The notes under the pieces were generated by a model, which searched no databases, had not been told where the DNA came from, and saw only the letters and a list, made by a program, of their open reading frames with translations. DNA of 49,895 nucleotides. It comes from Micromonospora qiuiae (GTDB taxonomy: Bacteria > Actinomycetota > Actinomycetes > Mycobacteriales > Micromonosporaceae). Of this stretch, positions 42,000 to 49,895 are shown piece after piece (position 1 is the first letter of the stretch; the number at the start of each line of letters is the position of its first letter). The translations under genes and the position numbers were made by a program. The stretch spans positions 1 to 49,895 of the forward strand of contig NZ_BOPC01000010.1 of the NCBI RefSeq assembly GCF_016863555.1, written 5' to 3'.

Positions 42000-42938
42000 G
42001 TGCAGGTGGGTACGAAGAATCGTCTCCGCTGGTGGCAACTGCCCCGGGATGTCCGGTCCGCCGTCGAGAAGATCCTCGGAGACCGGGTGGTGGCGGCCGT
42101 GTCGCAGCCGGGCGGCTACTCCCCCGGCACCGCCGACCGGGTCCGCACCGCCGGTGGCCGGCGGGCCTTCGTCAAGGCGGCCAGCCCGGCGCAGAACCCG
42201 GACACCCCGGTGATGCATCGCGCCGAGGCACGCATCACCGCCGCGCTGCCGGCGTACGCACCGACTCCTCGGCTGCTCGGCTGCCACGACGACGGTTACT
42301 GGGTGGCCCTGGTGCTCACCGATGTCGACGGGCGACACCCGGCCACCCCGTGGCAGGCCGACGAGTTGGCCGCCGTGCTGGCGGCGCTGGAGTCGATGGC
42401 CGCGGCGCTGACCCCCGCACCGGTGCCGGACGTACCGACCATCGCCGAGCACCTGGCCGGGGATTTCGCCGGCTGGCGTCGGATCGCCGAGGATCCGCCG
42501 CGCGACCTGCATCCGTGGGCCCGGGCGCACCTGGACGATCTCGTCGCGGCGGCGGAGCACGGCCTCGCCGCGCTGGCCGGCGACACCCTCTGCCACGTCG
42601 ACGTCCGCGCCGACAACCTGCTGGTCGACGCGGCCGGCCGGGTCACCGTGGTCGACTGGCCGTGGGCGTCCCGTGGGCCTGCCTGGCTGGACACCGCGAT
42701 GCTGCTGGTGGACGTACGCCTGCATGGCGGACACGACACCGAGGCCCTGCTGCGCCGGTTGCCGGTCATCGCGGACGCCGACCCGGACGCGATCACCGGT
42801 CTCTACGCCGGTCTGGCCGGCTTCTTCACTGATCGGGCCCGCCGGCCATCGCCGCCGGGCATCCCCACCGTCCGGGCATTCCAGCGAGCCCAGTCCGAGG
42901 CGGTGCTCAATTGGCTGGCCGAACGCCTGCCCCTCTGA
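42000..42938 (+). CDS. aminoglycoside phosphotransferase-fold kinase (APH family)
   Basis: The 312-aa protein has the APH kinase layout: an N-lobe strand with the ATP-binding Lys in RRAFVKAASPAQNPDTP, a hinge region WVALVLTDVDGRHP, the catalytic loop LCHVDVRADNLLVDAAGRV near residue 199 and the metal-binding VVDWPWASRGPAWLDTAMLL. The GTG at 42000 is one of two close GTGs. Such enzymes phosphorylate many small molecules; an antibiotic substrate is not implied. Confidence 0.85.
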   Translation: MQVGTKNRLRWWQLPRDVRSAVEKILGDRVVAAVSQPGGYSPGTADRVRTAGGRRAFVKAASPAQNPDTPVMHRAEARITAALPAYAPTPRLLGCHDDGYWVALVLTDVDGRHPATPWQADELAAVLAALESMAAALTPAPVPDVPTIAEHLAGDFAGWRRIAEDPPRDLHPWARAHLDDLVAAAEHGLAALAGDTLCHVDVRADNLLVDAAGRVTVVDWPWASRGPAWLDTAMLLVDVRLHGGHDTEALLRRLPVIADADPDAITGLYAGLAGFFTDRARRPSPPGIPTVRAFQRAQSEAVLNWLAERLPL

Positions 42939-43023
42939 CCCCCGCCCGCGCCCATCCCACTCCGGCGGTCATGGGGTCAGCCGCAGTGGTTGATCTTCAA
43001 AGTGCCGCTGACCTGCGAGATTG

Positions 43024-43821
43024 TCAGGTGGGTGGGGTGGAGGAGTGGGTCAGGAAGGGTAGGACCGCTGCGGGGAGGGCCGGCGAGTCGACGATGTCGT
43101 AGTGGGTCAGGCCGGGCAGCACGGCGAGCCGGGCGGCGGGGCGGTCCCGGCCGTCCCAGCCGGCATCCCGGTGCCCGCCGCCCAGCAGGCCGAAGAACTC
43201 CACCATGTGCGCCGGGCGCACCGAGTCGGCGTCGGCGTAGACCAGCATGGTGGAGGTGGTCATCGCGGCCACCTCCCGCGACCAGTCGTACTCGCGGCGC
43301 AGCAGCTCGCCGGTCTTGGCCCAGAGCCTCGGCCAGTCCTGTGGGCGGGGCGCGAGGCGCTGGTAGAGCTGATGCGACGGGATGCCTCGCATCCGCTCAC
43401 CGGCCGCCTCGTCGGGCTCCGGCATCCCGGCGAGCACCTCGGGAAACCAGCCCTGCCGGCGGCACGGCGCGGAGACCACCACCAGCCTGCGGAGCAGTTC
43501 CCGGTGCTGGATCGCCAGCCGCAGGGCCACCCCGGCGCCGAGGGAGAAGCCCAACACGTCGGCCTCGGCCAGACCGAGGTTGGCGATCAGCGCGGCGATG
43601 TCGTCGGCCATCGACTCGTACCGCAACGGCCGGTCGACGTCCGCGGTGCGCCCATGGCCCTGCAGGTCGACGCCGATCACCCGCCGCCGCTCGGCGAGCG
43701 CGGGCCGGATCGCGGCGAACGTCTCGACGGCGCCGAACCCGCCGTGCAGCAGCACCAGCGGCCGTCCCGAACCGTGCGTCTCGTACCACAGCCGGACACC
43801 GTTGACCTCCGCGTAGCCCAC
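43024..43821 (-). CDS. alpha/beta hydrolase
   Basis: The 265-aa hydrolase has an oxyanion region LVLLHGGFGAVETF, a strand VIGVDLQGHGRTADVDRPLR, the nucleophile elbow VLGFSLGAGVALRL (Ser), Asp in LVYADADSVRP and the catalytic His in VLPGLTHYDIVDS. GGGAGGGGAAG precedes the GTG at 43821. The substrate is not evident. A few lipid or lactone hydrolases share this form. Confidence 0.88.
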   Translation of the reverse strand: MGYAEVNGVRLWYETHGSGRPLVLLHGGFGAVETFAAIRPALAERRRVIGVDLQGHGRTADVDRPLRYESMADDIAALIANLGLAEADVLGFSLGAGVALRLAIQHRELLRRLVVVSAPCRRQGWFPEVLAGMPEPDEAAGERMRGIPSHQLYQRLAPRPQDWPRLWAKTGELLRREYDWSREVAAMTTSTMLVYADADSVRPAHMVEFFGLLGGGHRDAGWDGRDRPAARLAVLPGLTHYDIVDSPALPAAVLPFLTHSSTPPT

Positions 43822-44099
43822 CTTCCCCTCCCGTCCGAGCCGCCCGCCCGTCCACCCCGGTGCTGGCTGGCCCCGGCCTGCCTGTCCTGGGCGGATCGAA
43901 CGATCTTGCTGTTGACGTGGAAGGGGCCGGCATGGCCGAGCGGCGCCGGAACCCGCTGACGAACCCGACCCCCTGATCCGCATGTGTGTTCCCCGGATAT
44001 GCGCTTGCGCATGCTGGGGCGTGTGCCCATGTTCGCGGCGGCGTCACGATGGCCGAGGAGGTCTTCTATCGATGAACACTCAGCATCGTTGGGTAGCTT
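43822..44099. other. gene-free intergenic region with a small palindrome
   Basis: No gene seen. ATGCGC-TT-GCGCAT at 43999-44012 lies about 90 bases before the signal peptidase start and could be a regulatory site. Confidence 0.4.
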
Positions 44100-44723
44100 G
44101 TGCGCGTGACTGACGAGCAGACCAAGAGCAGCAAGGGTTCGTTCTGGCGGGAGCTGCCGATCCTGCTGACCGTGGCCATCGTCGTGGCGATCCTGGTGCG
44201 GCAGTTCGTGGTGCAGAGCTTCTTCATCCCCTCCGGGTCGATGGAGCACACCTTGGAGCGCGACGACCGGGTCCTGGTCAACAAGCTCGTCTACGGCCTC
44301 CGGGCACCCGAACGGGGCGAGATCATCGTCTTCAAGAATCCCGAGAGCTGGCCGAGCCTCCCGGACGGAGATGACCTCATCAAGCGGGTGATCGGAGTGC
44401 CCGGCGACCGCGTCGTCTGCTGCGACCCGCAGGGCCGGATCCAGGTCAACAGCCACCCACTGGACGAACCGTATGTGTACCCGGGCAACAAGATGGCCCC
44501 GGAGAAGTTCGACATCACGGTCCCGAGAGGACGGCTGTGGGTGATGGGCGACCACCGGGAGGCCTCCGGCGACTCGCTGGCCAACTACAACAGCCACGGC
44601 CAGAACATCGAGGCAGCCACGATCCCGCTGGACTCCGTGGTCGGGCGAGCCTTCGTACTGTTCTGGCCGTTGCGCCACACCACCTGGCTGACCGTGCCGG
44701 AAACCTTCGACCAGGTGCCGTGA
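44100..44723 (+). CDS. lepB: signal peptidase I
   Basis: Membrane serine protease that cleaves signal peptides. A single N-terminal membrane anchor (ELPILLTVAIVVAILVRQFV) is followed by box B with catalytic Ser47 in FFIPSGSMEHTL, box C VLVNKLVYG, box D with catalytic Lys95 in DLIKRVIGVPGD, and box E VMGDHREASGDSLAN. Its length (207 aa) is at the short end for actinobacteria. The GTG at 44100 and that at 44106 are both possible starts; neither has a clear ribosome-binding site. It is probably an accessory copy, since this neighbourhood lacks the ribosomal-protein genes usually near the main lepB. Confidence 0.92.
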   Translation: MRVTDEQTKSSKGSFWRELPILLTVAIVVAILVRQFVVQSFFIPSGSMEHTLERDDRVLVNKLVYGLRAPERGEIIVFKNPESWPSLPDGDDLIKRVIGVPGDRVVCCDPQGRIQVNSHPLDEPYVYPGNKMAPEKFDITVPRGRLWVMGDHREASGDSLANYNSHGQNIEAATIPLDSVVGRAFVLFWPLRHTTWLTVPETFDQVP

Positions 44724-44781
44724 CACCCGCCGGTCTTCGTCGGACGATCCGCTCACTGCCGCCCGGCGCGCACTTCCGCGT

Positions 44782-45255
44782 TCAGCAGCAGCGTGCTGCG
44801 GTTCCGCTGGCCGCCGGTTCCTTCTCCTGCCCGGCGTCGTTCGGTTCACCGCAGCGGCACGCGCCCTCAGCCGTCTTGGTGAGGGTGTCGGCGTCGGCCT
44901 TGACGGTGTAGACCTCCCAGGGCTCGTTGCCGGGGCCGCGCACCCAGACCTTGTCCTGGAGGGCGTAGCAGCACTCGGTGTCGTTCTCCTCCAGGGTGAT
45001 GAGGCCGGATTCGGTGAGGCGCTTGGTGGCGGCGTCGACGTCGTCGGTGCTGAACACCTCCACGCCCAGGTGGTCCAGCACAGTGGGCTGGTCGGCGTCA
45101 CCCTCGATGAGCACGAGTTTCAGCGGTGGGTTCTCGACGGCGAAGTTCGCGTACCCGGGGCGACGCTTGGCCGGCTCGACGCCGAACAGCTTCGAGTAGA
45201 AGGCGACGGAGCCTTCGAGGTCGGACACGCGCAGGGCGAGTTGGACGCGAGACAT
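44782..45255 (-). CDS. ArsI/CadI-family VOC dioxygenase (heavy-metal or organoarsenical resistance)
   Basis: VOC-fold metalloenzyme, 157 aa. It starts SRVQLALRVSDLEGSVAFYS, the usual ArsI/CadI beginning, and contains LDHLGVEVFSTDDV and the conserved Cys pair in DTECCYALQDKVWVRGP followed by NEPWEVYTVKAD. In ArsI the Cys pair binds trivalent organoarsenicals and the iron site cleaves the carbon-arsenic bond; CadI is the cadmium-induced mycobacterial member. The last 27 residues are cysteine-rich (GACRCGEPN...ARCC). GGAGGA precedes the ATG. Divergent from arsR with a shared operator. Confidence 0.88.
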   Translation of the reverse strand: MSRVQLALRVSDLEGSVAFYSKLFGVEPAKRRPGYANFAVENPPLKLVLIEGDADQPTVLDHLGVEVFSTDDVDAATKRLTESGLITLEENDTECCYALQDKVWVRGPGNEPWEVYTVKADADTLTKTAEGACRCGEPNDAGQEKEPAASGTAARCC

Positions 45256-45351
45256 GATCTCCTCCGGGCGGTTCGACGGATGTGGTTGGTGAGCCTCGAC
45301 GCCCTTGCCTAGATGGCTTTCGAAGCAGCGACCCCACTGTTGCACCCTGTT

Positions 45352-45365
45352 TTGACATCTGTCAA
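45352..45365. promoter_or_regulatory. ArsR operator between the ArsI-like gene and arsR
   Basis: TTGACA-TC-TGTCAA is a perfect 14-bp palindrome in the 119-bp divergent promoter, 9 bases before the arsR ATG and about 100 bases before the ArsI-like start. It is AT-rich against its background, as expected for an ArsR/SmtB operator. Confidence 0.7.
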
Positions 45366-45374
45366 CCTAGAGAA

Positions 45375-45749
45375 ATGTCGAAACAAGAGCCGCCGGTGGT
45401 GAGCTCCAACGCGGTCGCCTGCTGCTCCCCGATCGCCGTCCGCCCGATGGACGCCGATCAGGCGGCGGCGGTCGCACCGATGTTCAAAGCCCTCGGTGAC
45501 CCGGTGCGGCTGCGGCTGATGTCGATGATCGCGTCGGTGGCGGAGATCTGCGTCTGTGACCTGACCCCGGCGTTCGACCTGTCCGGGCCGACCATCTCCC
45601 ACCACCTCAAGGTGTTGCGCGAGGCTGGCCTGGTCCACTCGGAGCGCCGCGGCACCTGGGTGTGGTACAGGGTGAAGCCCGAGGCGTTCCAGCACCTCGG
45701 CGCGCTCCTGGAGATCTCCGCTGCCCCGACCGTTGGCGGCACCCGGTGA
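45375..45749 (+). CDS. ArsR/SmtB-family metalloregulator
   Basis: Repressor of 124 aa with a winged helix (MFKALGDPVRLRLMSMIASV, then LSGPTISHHLKVLREAGLVH). The metal site ICVCDLT in helix 3 is the ELCVCD-type arsenite-binding pattern. Extra N-terminal cysteines (ACCSP) could add ligands, as in CmtR or atypical ArsR. It is divergent from the ArsI-like gene and probably represses both itself and that gene. Its stop overlaps the next gene's GTG. Confidence 0.9.
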   Translation: MSKQEPPVVSSNAVACCSPIAVRPMDADQAAAVAPMFKALGDPVRLRLMSMIASVAEICVCDLTPAFDLSGPTISHHLKVLREAGLVHSERRGTWVWYRVKPEAFQHLGALLEISAAPTVGGTR

Positions 45750-46456
45750 GGCTGCGGTTCGAGGTGCGTCGGTCCGACTCGCCGTGGGTCGACACCGTGT
45801 GGACATGCACGAGCGAGCAGGTCACTGCGATGACGTCCGTCGCGGGGGTGCATTGGGGCCTGGTGTTCTGGGAGCAGGCTGGCCGGGCGTACGCGGGCAT
45901 CACCGGCCCCGAGACCCGGACCGACACGGTGCCGGTGCCGGAAGGCGCGACCTTTACCGGCATCGAGTTCGCCGTGGGCACCTCGTTACGGGCCGTGCCC
46001 ACGCCGGTGCTGGTCGACGGCGGCATCAGGCTTCCCGACACCACGCGTCGGACGTTCCGGCTGGACGACGCGCGCTGGGAGACACCCGGCCCCGACGACG
46101 CCGAAGCCCTGGTCGACAGTCTCGTCCGGGCCGGAACCGTGGTCCGTGACCCGCTCGTCACCGAGGTGCTGCGGGGTCACCGACCGGACGTCTCGGGGCG
46201 TACCGTCGAACGCCGGTTCCGTGCCGCGACCGGACTCACGCAGGGCGCGGTCCGGCAGATCGAGCGGGCCCGCACGGCAGCGGAGCTGCTGGCTGCCGGC
46301 GAACCGGCCGCCGACGTCGTCGCCAAGCTCGACTACTTCGACGAGCCGCACCTGGCCCGGGCGCTGCGCTGCTACGTCGGACGCACCGTCAGGCAGTTGC
46401 GCGAGGGCGTCGGCGGCGCGATCGCCCTCGACCTGGATCAGCGCTTGACGTCGTAG
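45746..46456 (+). CDS. AraC-type helix-turn-helix regulator
   Basis: The 236-aa protein has an N-terminal beta-rich sensor (VHWGLVFWEQAGRAYAGITG, then VPEGATFTGIEFAVGTSLRA) and a C-terminal AraC DNA-binding domain (TVERRFRAATGLTQGAVRQI, then LAAGEPAADVVAKLDYFDEP and LARALRCYVG). The GTG overlaps the arsR stop (GTGA), so it is probably translated with it. Its target is unknown; the neighbouring DHFR-like gene is convergent and overlaps its end. Confidence 0.82.
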   Translation: MRLRFEVRRSDSPWVDTVWTCTSEQVTAMTSVAGVHWGLVFWEQAGRAYAGITGPETRTDTVPVPEGATFTGIEFAVGTSLRAVPTPVLVDGGIRLPDTTRRTFRLDDARWETPGPDDAEALVDSLVRAGTVVRDPLVTEVLRGHRPDVSGRTVERRFRAATGLTQGAVRQIERARTAAELLAAGEPAADVVAKLDYFDEPHLARALRCYVGRTVRQLREGVGGAIALDLDQRLTS

Positions 46457-47016
46457 ATCAGCTTCAGGATCCCGTTCGAGTAGCTCTCCGACTCCCGCAG
46501 CGTCAGCAGGTGCTTGTCCCGGTCAGCCCGACCGAACAGGCTCTTTCCGGCACCGAGCAGCACGGGAAAGACGAGCAGGTTGTACTGGTCGATCAGGCCC
46601 GCATCCGACAGCCGTCGGGCCAGCTCCGCGCTCCCGTGGATGAAAATCGCGCCGCCCTCGCCCTCCTTGAGGGCGGCGACGTCCTCGGTCGAGCGCAGGA
46701 TCGTCGTCGGCCCCCACCCGTCGACGAGGGCGTCCTCAGACAGCGTGGTCGACACCACGTACTTGGGCAACTCCTTGTAGGCGGCATGGTCCTCCGAACC
46801 GGGCCAGACCGGCGCGAACGCTTCGTAGCTGCGGCGGCCGAACATCAGGGCCGTCGTGTCGGCGAGCTCCTCGCCCTTGAGCGACCAGGCTTCCGGGACG
46901 AACTCAAGGTCCTTGAACACCCACCCGCCGCTGCGGTGCTCCTCCTGCGGACCGCCGCCGGGCGAGTCCACGACACCGTCGAGCGACATGAAACCGGTGT
47001 AGACCAGGTTACGCAT
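46438..47016 (-). CDS. dihydrofolate reductase-fold protein (RibD C-terminal family)
   Basis: The 192-aa protein begins RNLVYTGFMSLDGVVDSPGG, the usual start of DHFR-like reductases, with MFGRRSYEAFAPVWPG, the YVVSTTL strand and AIFIHGSAELARRLSDAGLI then PVLLGAGKSLF. It is expected to use NADPH; the substrate is not known and it is not the essential DHFR. GAGGAG precedes the ATG at 47016. Its 3' end overlaps the convergent AraC-type gene by 19 bases. Confidence 0.88.
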   Translation of the reverse strand: MRNLVYTGFMSLDGVVDSPGGGPQEEHRSGGWVFKDLEFVPEAWSLKGEELADTTALMFGRRSYEAFAPVWPGSEDHAAYKELPKYVVSTTLSEDALVDGWGPTTILRSTEDVAALKEGEGGAIFIHGSAELARRLSDAGLIDQYNLLVFPVLLGAGKSLFGRADRDKHLLTLRESESYSNGILKLIYDVKR

Positions 47017-47116
47017 CTGCTGTCTCCTCGTGCTCGGACAGGCTGTTGGGTTCACGCTAGATCAGGGCCACGGCGGCAGTCTTGGACGAAAACGACAGCG
47101 GCTCTCAGCTCGGCAC

Positions 47117-47506
47117 TCACTGAGGCCGGTGGGCGGGTTGGAACAGTTCGATGAGGTTGCCGGCGGGATCGGTGAGCAGGATTTGGCGCCCACCAGGGCC
47201 GGTGATCAGGCCGCTGCGGAATGCTAGCCCGGCGGCGCGCAGTCGGTGGATTTCGGCGTCGAGGTCGTCGACGGTCAGGTGGATTCTGTTACGGCCGACG
47301 GTGGTGGCATCGGTGGGGGTGGCACGAGCACCGGAGCTGGCCGGCCCGGACAGCAGCAGTCGCAGCGGGCCGCGTACCACGTCGGCGAAGGCGGGCGCGG
47401 CGCTGGTGTTCAGGGTGAAGCCGAGATGGGCGGTGTAGAAGTCGACGGCGGCTTGGACGTCATCAACGAGATAGCGAACGCTGGCGTACTGCTCGGATGC
47501 GGTCAC
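47117..47506 (-). CDS. VOC-family (glyoxalase-like) protein
   Basis: The 129-aa protein has one VOC module pair: VRYLVDDVQAAVDFYTAHLG, RIHLTVDDLDAEIHRLRAAG, and GRQILLTDPAGNLIELFQPA with the C-terminal Glu metal ligand. AAGGAG precedes the GTG at 47506. It starts 13 bases after the stop of the ArsR-ArsC gene, so it is the second gene of that operon and may act on arsenic compounds or be an antibiotic-binding relative. Substrate unknown. Confidence 0.82.
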   Translation of the reverse strand: MTASEQYASVRYLVDDVQAAVDFYTAHLGFTLNTSAAPAFADVVRGPLRLLLSGPASSGARATPTDATTVGRNRIHLTVDDLDAEIHRLRAAGLAFRSGLITGPGGRQILLTDPAGNLIELFQPAHRPQ

Positions 47507-47519
47507 GGCTGAGTCTCCT

Positions 47520-48293
47520 TCATGAGCGGTTGGCGCTGAGGACGGGCAGCAGGTGCCTGATGCGGGTGTCGATGTCGGCTGCGGCGTGGTGGAAGGCGGG
47601 GTAGCTGGCCTGGTCGGTGTCGCCGGCAGCGGCGGGGTCGGGAATGCTCCAGTGCGCGCGCCGGGGATGCTCCGGGAAGTCAGGAACGACCTCGCGGGCC
47701 CTGTCGCACAGGCTGATCACGTAGTCGAAGCGGCGACCGGCCACCGTCTCGAAGTGCCGGGGGCGTTGGCCGGCGATGTCGATGCCGAAATCGTCGTGGA
47801 GGACCCGGACGGCGTTGGGATGAAGGCGGGGCTTGGGGCGGCTGCCAGCGCTGACCGACTCGGCCCGGCCGCCGGTGCGGTGGCGTAGCAGGGCCTCAGC
47901 GATCGGCGAACGAGCACTGTTGCCCGTGCACACGAACAGCACGCGGACGCGAGGGGATCGCCCTGGGTCAACGGGAGGTGCACATGGTGCCGGCCCCCTG
48001 CGCAGCGCCGGGTGCAGTGCGGCTCCGGCATCGGCCAGTGCGTCCGCGCAGCGGTCCAGGTCCAGGTGGTAGTAGGTGTCGCGGCCGTCGAAGCTGCTGC
48101 GGGTGGCGGTGACCAGTCCACCGTCTCGGAGTAGCCGCAGGTGGTAGGAGAGCAGGCTCTGCGGCTCACCCACCCGTGTCACGAGCTCCCGGACCCGGTA
48201 GTCGCTCTCCGCGAGCTCGGTCAGCAGCCGCCACCGCAGCGGATGGGCGGCCAAGCGTACGAACGCCGGGGGGATTTGACTCGACGACGCCAT
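47520..48293 (-). CDS. fused ArsR repressor and arsenate reductase (low-MW phosphatase fold)
   Basis: The 257-aa fusion. The N-terminal 100 residues are an ArsR winged helix (RLAAHPLRWRLLTELAESDY, then EPQSLLSYHLRLLRDGGLVT). The C-terminal 150 are a low-molecular-weight phosphatase/ArsC domain with the P-loop VLFVCTGNSARSPIAEALLR (CX5R), SAGSRPKP, and the aspartate loop HWSIPDPAAAGD. It would reduce arsenate to arsenite while sensing arsenic. The ATG at 48293 is chosen; an upstream in-frame ATG at 48308 lies inside the operator palindrome. Both domains look intact. It is divergent from the permease gene. Confidence 0.92.
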   Translation of the reverse strand: MASSSQIPPAFVRLAAHPLRWRLLTELAESDYRVRELVTRVGEPQSLLSYHLRLLRDGGLVTATRSSFDGRDTYYHLDLDRCADALADAGAALHPALRRGPAPCAPPVDPGRSPRVRVLFVCTGNSARSPIAEALLRHRTGGRAESVSAGSRPKPRLHPNAVRVLHDDFGIDIAGQRPRHFETVAGRRFDYVISLCDRAREVVPDFPEHPRRAHWSIPDPAAAGDTDQASYPAFHHAAADIDTRIRHLLPVLSANRS

Positions 48294-48306
48294 GATCGCA
48301 GAATAC

Positions 48307-48322
48307 ATCAAACCAATTTGAT
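48307..48322. promoter_or_regulatory. ArsR operator between arsR-arsC fusion and permease
   Basis: ATCAAA-CCAA-TTTGAT is a perfect 6-bp inverted repeat, AT-rich, in the 54-bp gap between divergent starts. This ATCAA...TTGAT form is typical of actinobacterial ArsR/SmtB sites, so both genes are likely controlled by the fusion's ArsR domain. Confidence 0.8.
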
Positions 48323-48347
48323 TGAATACTCTGATAGGTGGTCGGTG

Positions 48348-49607
48348 ATGTCCGAGTCGCAGCCCCATCACGAAGAACTGCGGCGGCGGCTGGGGATGTC
48401 CGATGCGGTGGTGATCGGGCTCGGGGCGATGATCGGCGCGGGCATCTTCTCCGCTCTGGCTCCGGCAGCGCGGGCGGCCGGTCCCGGCCTCCTGGTCGGC
48501 CTCGCACTCGCGGCGGTGGTCGCGTACTGCAACGCCACATCGTCCGCACGGTTGGCCGCGCGTTATCCGGCTTCGGGTGGCACCTACGTCTACGGCCGGC
48601 AACGGCTCGGGGACTTCTGGGGCTATCTGGCGGGCTGGGGGTTCGTGGTCGGCAAGATCGCCTCCTGTGCGGCGATCGCGCTCACCGTCGGCCTCTACGT
48701 CTGGCCCGACCGGGCGCATGCGGTGGCGGTGGCCGCCGTGGTGGCGTTGACAGCGGTGAACTACGTCGGTATCGAGAAATCCGCCCTGCTGACGCGGGTG
48801 ATCGTCGCAACTGTCCTGGCGGTGCTGGCCGTGGTGGTGATCGCTACCCTCGGCCTGGGCGAAACGGACATCACTCGGCTGAATGCCGGCGCGGACGCGA
48901 GCATCGTCGGAATCCTGCAAGCGGCGGGCCTGTTGTTCTTCGCCTTCGCCGGGTACGCGCGCATCGCCACGCTCGGCGAGGAGGTTCGTGACCCGGCCCG
49001 CACGATTCCTCGCGCCATCCCGCTGGCGCTGGGCATCACCCTTGGCGTCTACGGCATCGTGGCCGTCGCGGCGCTGCTGGTGCTCGGGCCACAACAGCTG
49101 GCGGCCGCGGCGGCACCACTGTCCGACGCCGTCGACGCCGCAGGCGTGCAATGGCTTGCGCCGCTGGTACGCGCCGGTGCCGCCATGGCCGCGCTGGGCT
49201 CTCTGCTGGCGCTCGTCCTCGGCGTGTCGCGCACCGCCCTGGCCATGGCCCGCGACCGGCACCTGCCCCACGCCTTGGCGGCCGTGCACCCTCGGTTCAA
49301 GGTGCCCCACCGTGCCGAACTGCTGGTCGGAGCCGTGGTCGCGGTGTTGGCGCTGACCACTGACCTACAGTCGGCCATCGGCTTCTCCTCCTTCGGCGTC
49401 CTCGCGTACTACGCCATCGCGAACGCCTCGGCCTGGACCCTCACGCGGGCGGAGAACCCCCCACCCCGGATCATCCCCATCGTCGGGCTGGCCGGCTGCC
49501 TGACGCTCGCCTTCGCCCTGCCGATCTCCTCAGTGGTCTCCGGCGCCGCGGTCCTGGCTGCCGGCGCTGCCGCCTACGGCATCCGCCGCCTGATCACCAC
49601 ACGGTGA
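48348..49607 (+). CDS. APC-superfamily amino acid permease, arsenic-cluster associated
   Basis: The 419-aa carrier has about 12 membrane segments. The first block GMSDAVVIGLGAMIGAGIFS is the consensus APC helix 1 with its unwound GxG, and RLAARYPASGGTYVYGRQRL followed by GYLAGWGFVVGKIA is the family signature. Later segments include LFFAFAGYARIATLGEEVRD. Most relatives carry cationic amino acids or polyamines. The shared operator with the ArsR-ArsC gene suggests arsenic-dependent expression, so an organoarsenical amino acid or a metal-stress amino acid could be the substrate; this is inference. The ATG at 48348 fits the helical start. Confidence 0.88.
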   Translation: MSESQPHHEELRRRLGMSDAVVIGLGAMIGAGIFSALAPAARAAGPGLLVGLALAAVVAYCNATSSARLAARYPASGGTYVYGRQRLGDFWGYLAGWGFVVGKIASCAAIALTVGLYVWPDRAHAVAVAAVVALTAVNYVGIEKSALLTRVIVATVLAVLAVVVIATLGLGETDITRLNAGADASIVGILQAAGLLFFAFAGYARIATLGEEVRDPARTIPRAIPLALGITLGVYGIVAVAALLVLGPQQLAAAAAPLSDAVDAAGVQWLAPLVRAGAAMAALGSLLALVLGVSRTALAMARDRHLPHALAAVHPRFKVPHRAELLVGAVVAVLALTTDLQSAIGFSSFGVLAYYAIANASAWTLTRAENPPPRIIPIVGLAGCLTLAFALPISSVVSGAAVLAAGAAAYGIRRLITTR

Positions 49608-49780
49608 GTCACCGCCCGGAGAACTGATCTCCAGGCCGTCGTTCGTACTGGTGGGCGCGGCACGGCAGGTTCAGTTCGCGGCGAGGCAACGCGATGAGGC
49701 GGGCCGACGCGGACGAGCATTGCCGGCCCTGGTGGCGGCGCCTACGCGGGTCCCGGTGGTGGGCTTCACGGTACGCCGGG

Positions 49781-49895
49781 TTACTGGATGACGGCGATCA
49801 GCTTGTCGCGGACGGGTGGGCCATTCGGAGTCGATGACGCTGTAGAAGACACTGTCGCGGTATCGACCGGTACTGAGTGAGTCCGGCAGTAGGGG
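49781..49895 (-). pseudogene. 3' end of a GNAT-type acetyltransferase gene, possibly frameshifted
   Basis: Reading leftward from the window edge gives LLPDSLSTGRYRDSVFYSVI then DSEWP, the usual end of RimL-like acetyltransferases (YRDxxxxSxLxxEWP). After that the expected VRDKLIAVIQ and stop (49781) lie one base out of frame, within a run of three C near 49818. Either the gene is broken or a base was added in error. Only its end is visible. Confidence 0.5.

Overview
The window is GC-rich actinobacterial chromosome, most likely Micromonospora or a close relative in the Micromonosporaceae. Pointers are an F420-dependent NADP reductase, an RNase HI/phosphatase fusion next to a C4 zinc-ribbon protein and a Nif3 protein (the Rv2228c-Rv2230c arrangement), a DUF3040 protein, a Lys/Ala-rich histone-like protein, and intergenic repeats built on AAGGGGCCCTT. 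The family assignment is recognition from memory, not a search result.

Left chromosome (1-9.7 kb): an HNH/DUF222 protein running off the edge, npdG, a histone-H1-like protein, an M48 protease, a frameshifted nucleotidyltransferase, a sulfatase followed by a bile-acid/sodium-symporter-type carrier, and a DUF421 membrane protein. An XRE/TPR regulator and a small divergent partner (9.5-11.1 kb) follow.

Accessory region (about 11-27 kb): an actinomycete integrative and conjugative element (AICE) lies between two identical 42-bp direct repeats (13410-13451 and 27001-27042). The right repeat is the 3' end of the RNase P RNA gene rnpB (27012-27443, minus strand), so the attachment site is rnpB and not the usual tRNA gene. 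From left to right the element carries int, xis, repSA, a DUF2637 protein, two small proteins and an FtsK/TraB-type translocase, in one overlapping minus-strand operon. Next come an operator-bearing control region, ten 13-bp tandem repeats, a glycosyltransferase/GntR/small-protein operon, a truncated second GntR regulator, and a low-GC P-loop ATPase that is probably cargo, possibly anti-phage. Sequence left of the outer repeat (about 11.1-13.4 kb) repeats the glycosyltransferase and the element's right-end sequence, so a second, decayed sibling element appears to sit in tandem. Both elements carry a different low-GC gene at the same place next to the att end. int and repSA are each interrupted by a one-base frameshift.

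Right chromosome (27.4-49.9 kb): a TSUP transporter, RNase HI/phosphatase, zinc ribbon and Nif3, a flavoprotein with an XRE/TPR regulator, a primase/polymerase-domain protein, DUF3040, a SWIM protein with a SNF2 helicase, a PfkB kinase, a polysaccharide pyruvyl transferase, a phosphotransferase, an alpha/beta hydrolase and signal peptidase I. An arsenic/heavy-metal cluster closes the window: an ArsI/CadI-type dioxygenase with a divergent ArsR, an AraC-type regulator, a DHFR-like reductase, and an ArsR-ArsC fusion with a VOC protein divergent from an APC permease.

Caution: four genes (nucleotidyltransferase, repSA, int, terminal GNAT) each carry a one-base frameshift. This could be real decay or sequencing error, and the reads would settle it.
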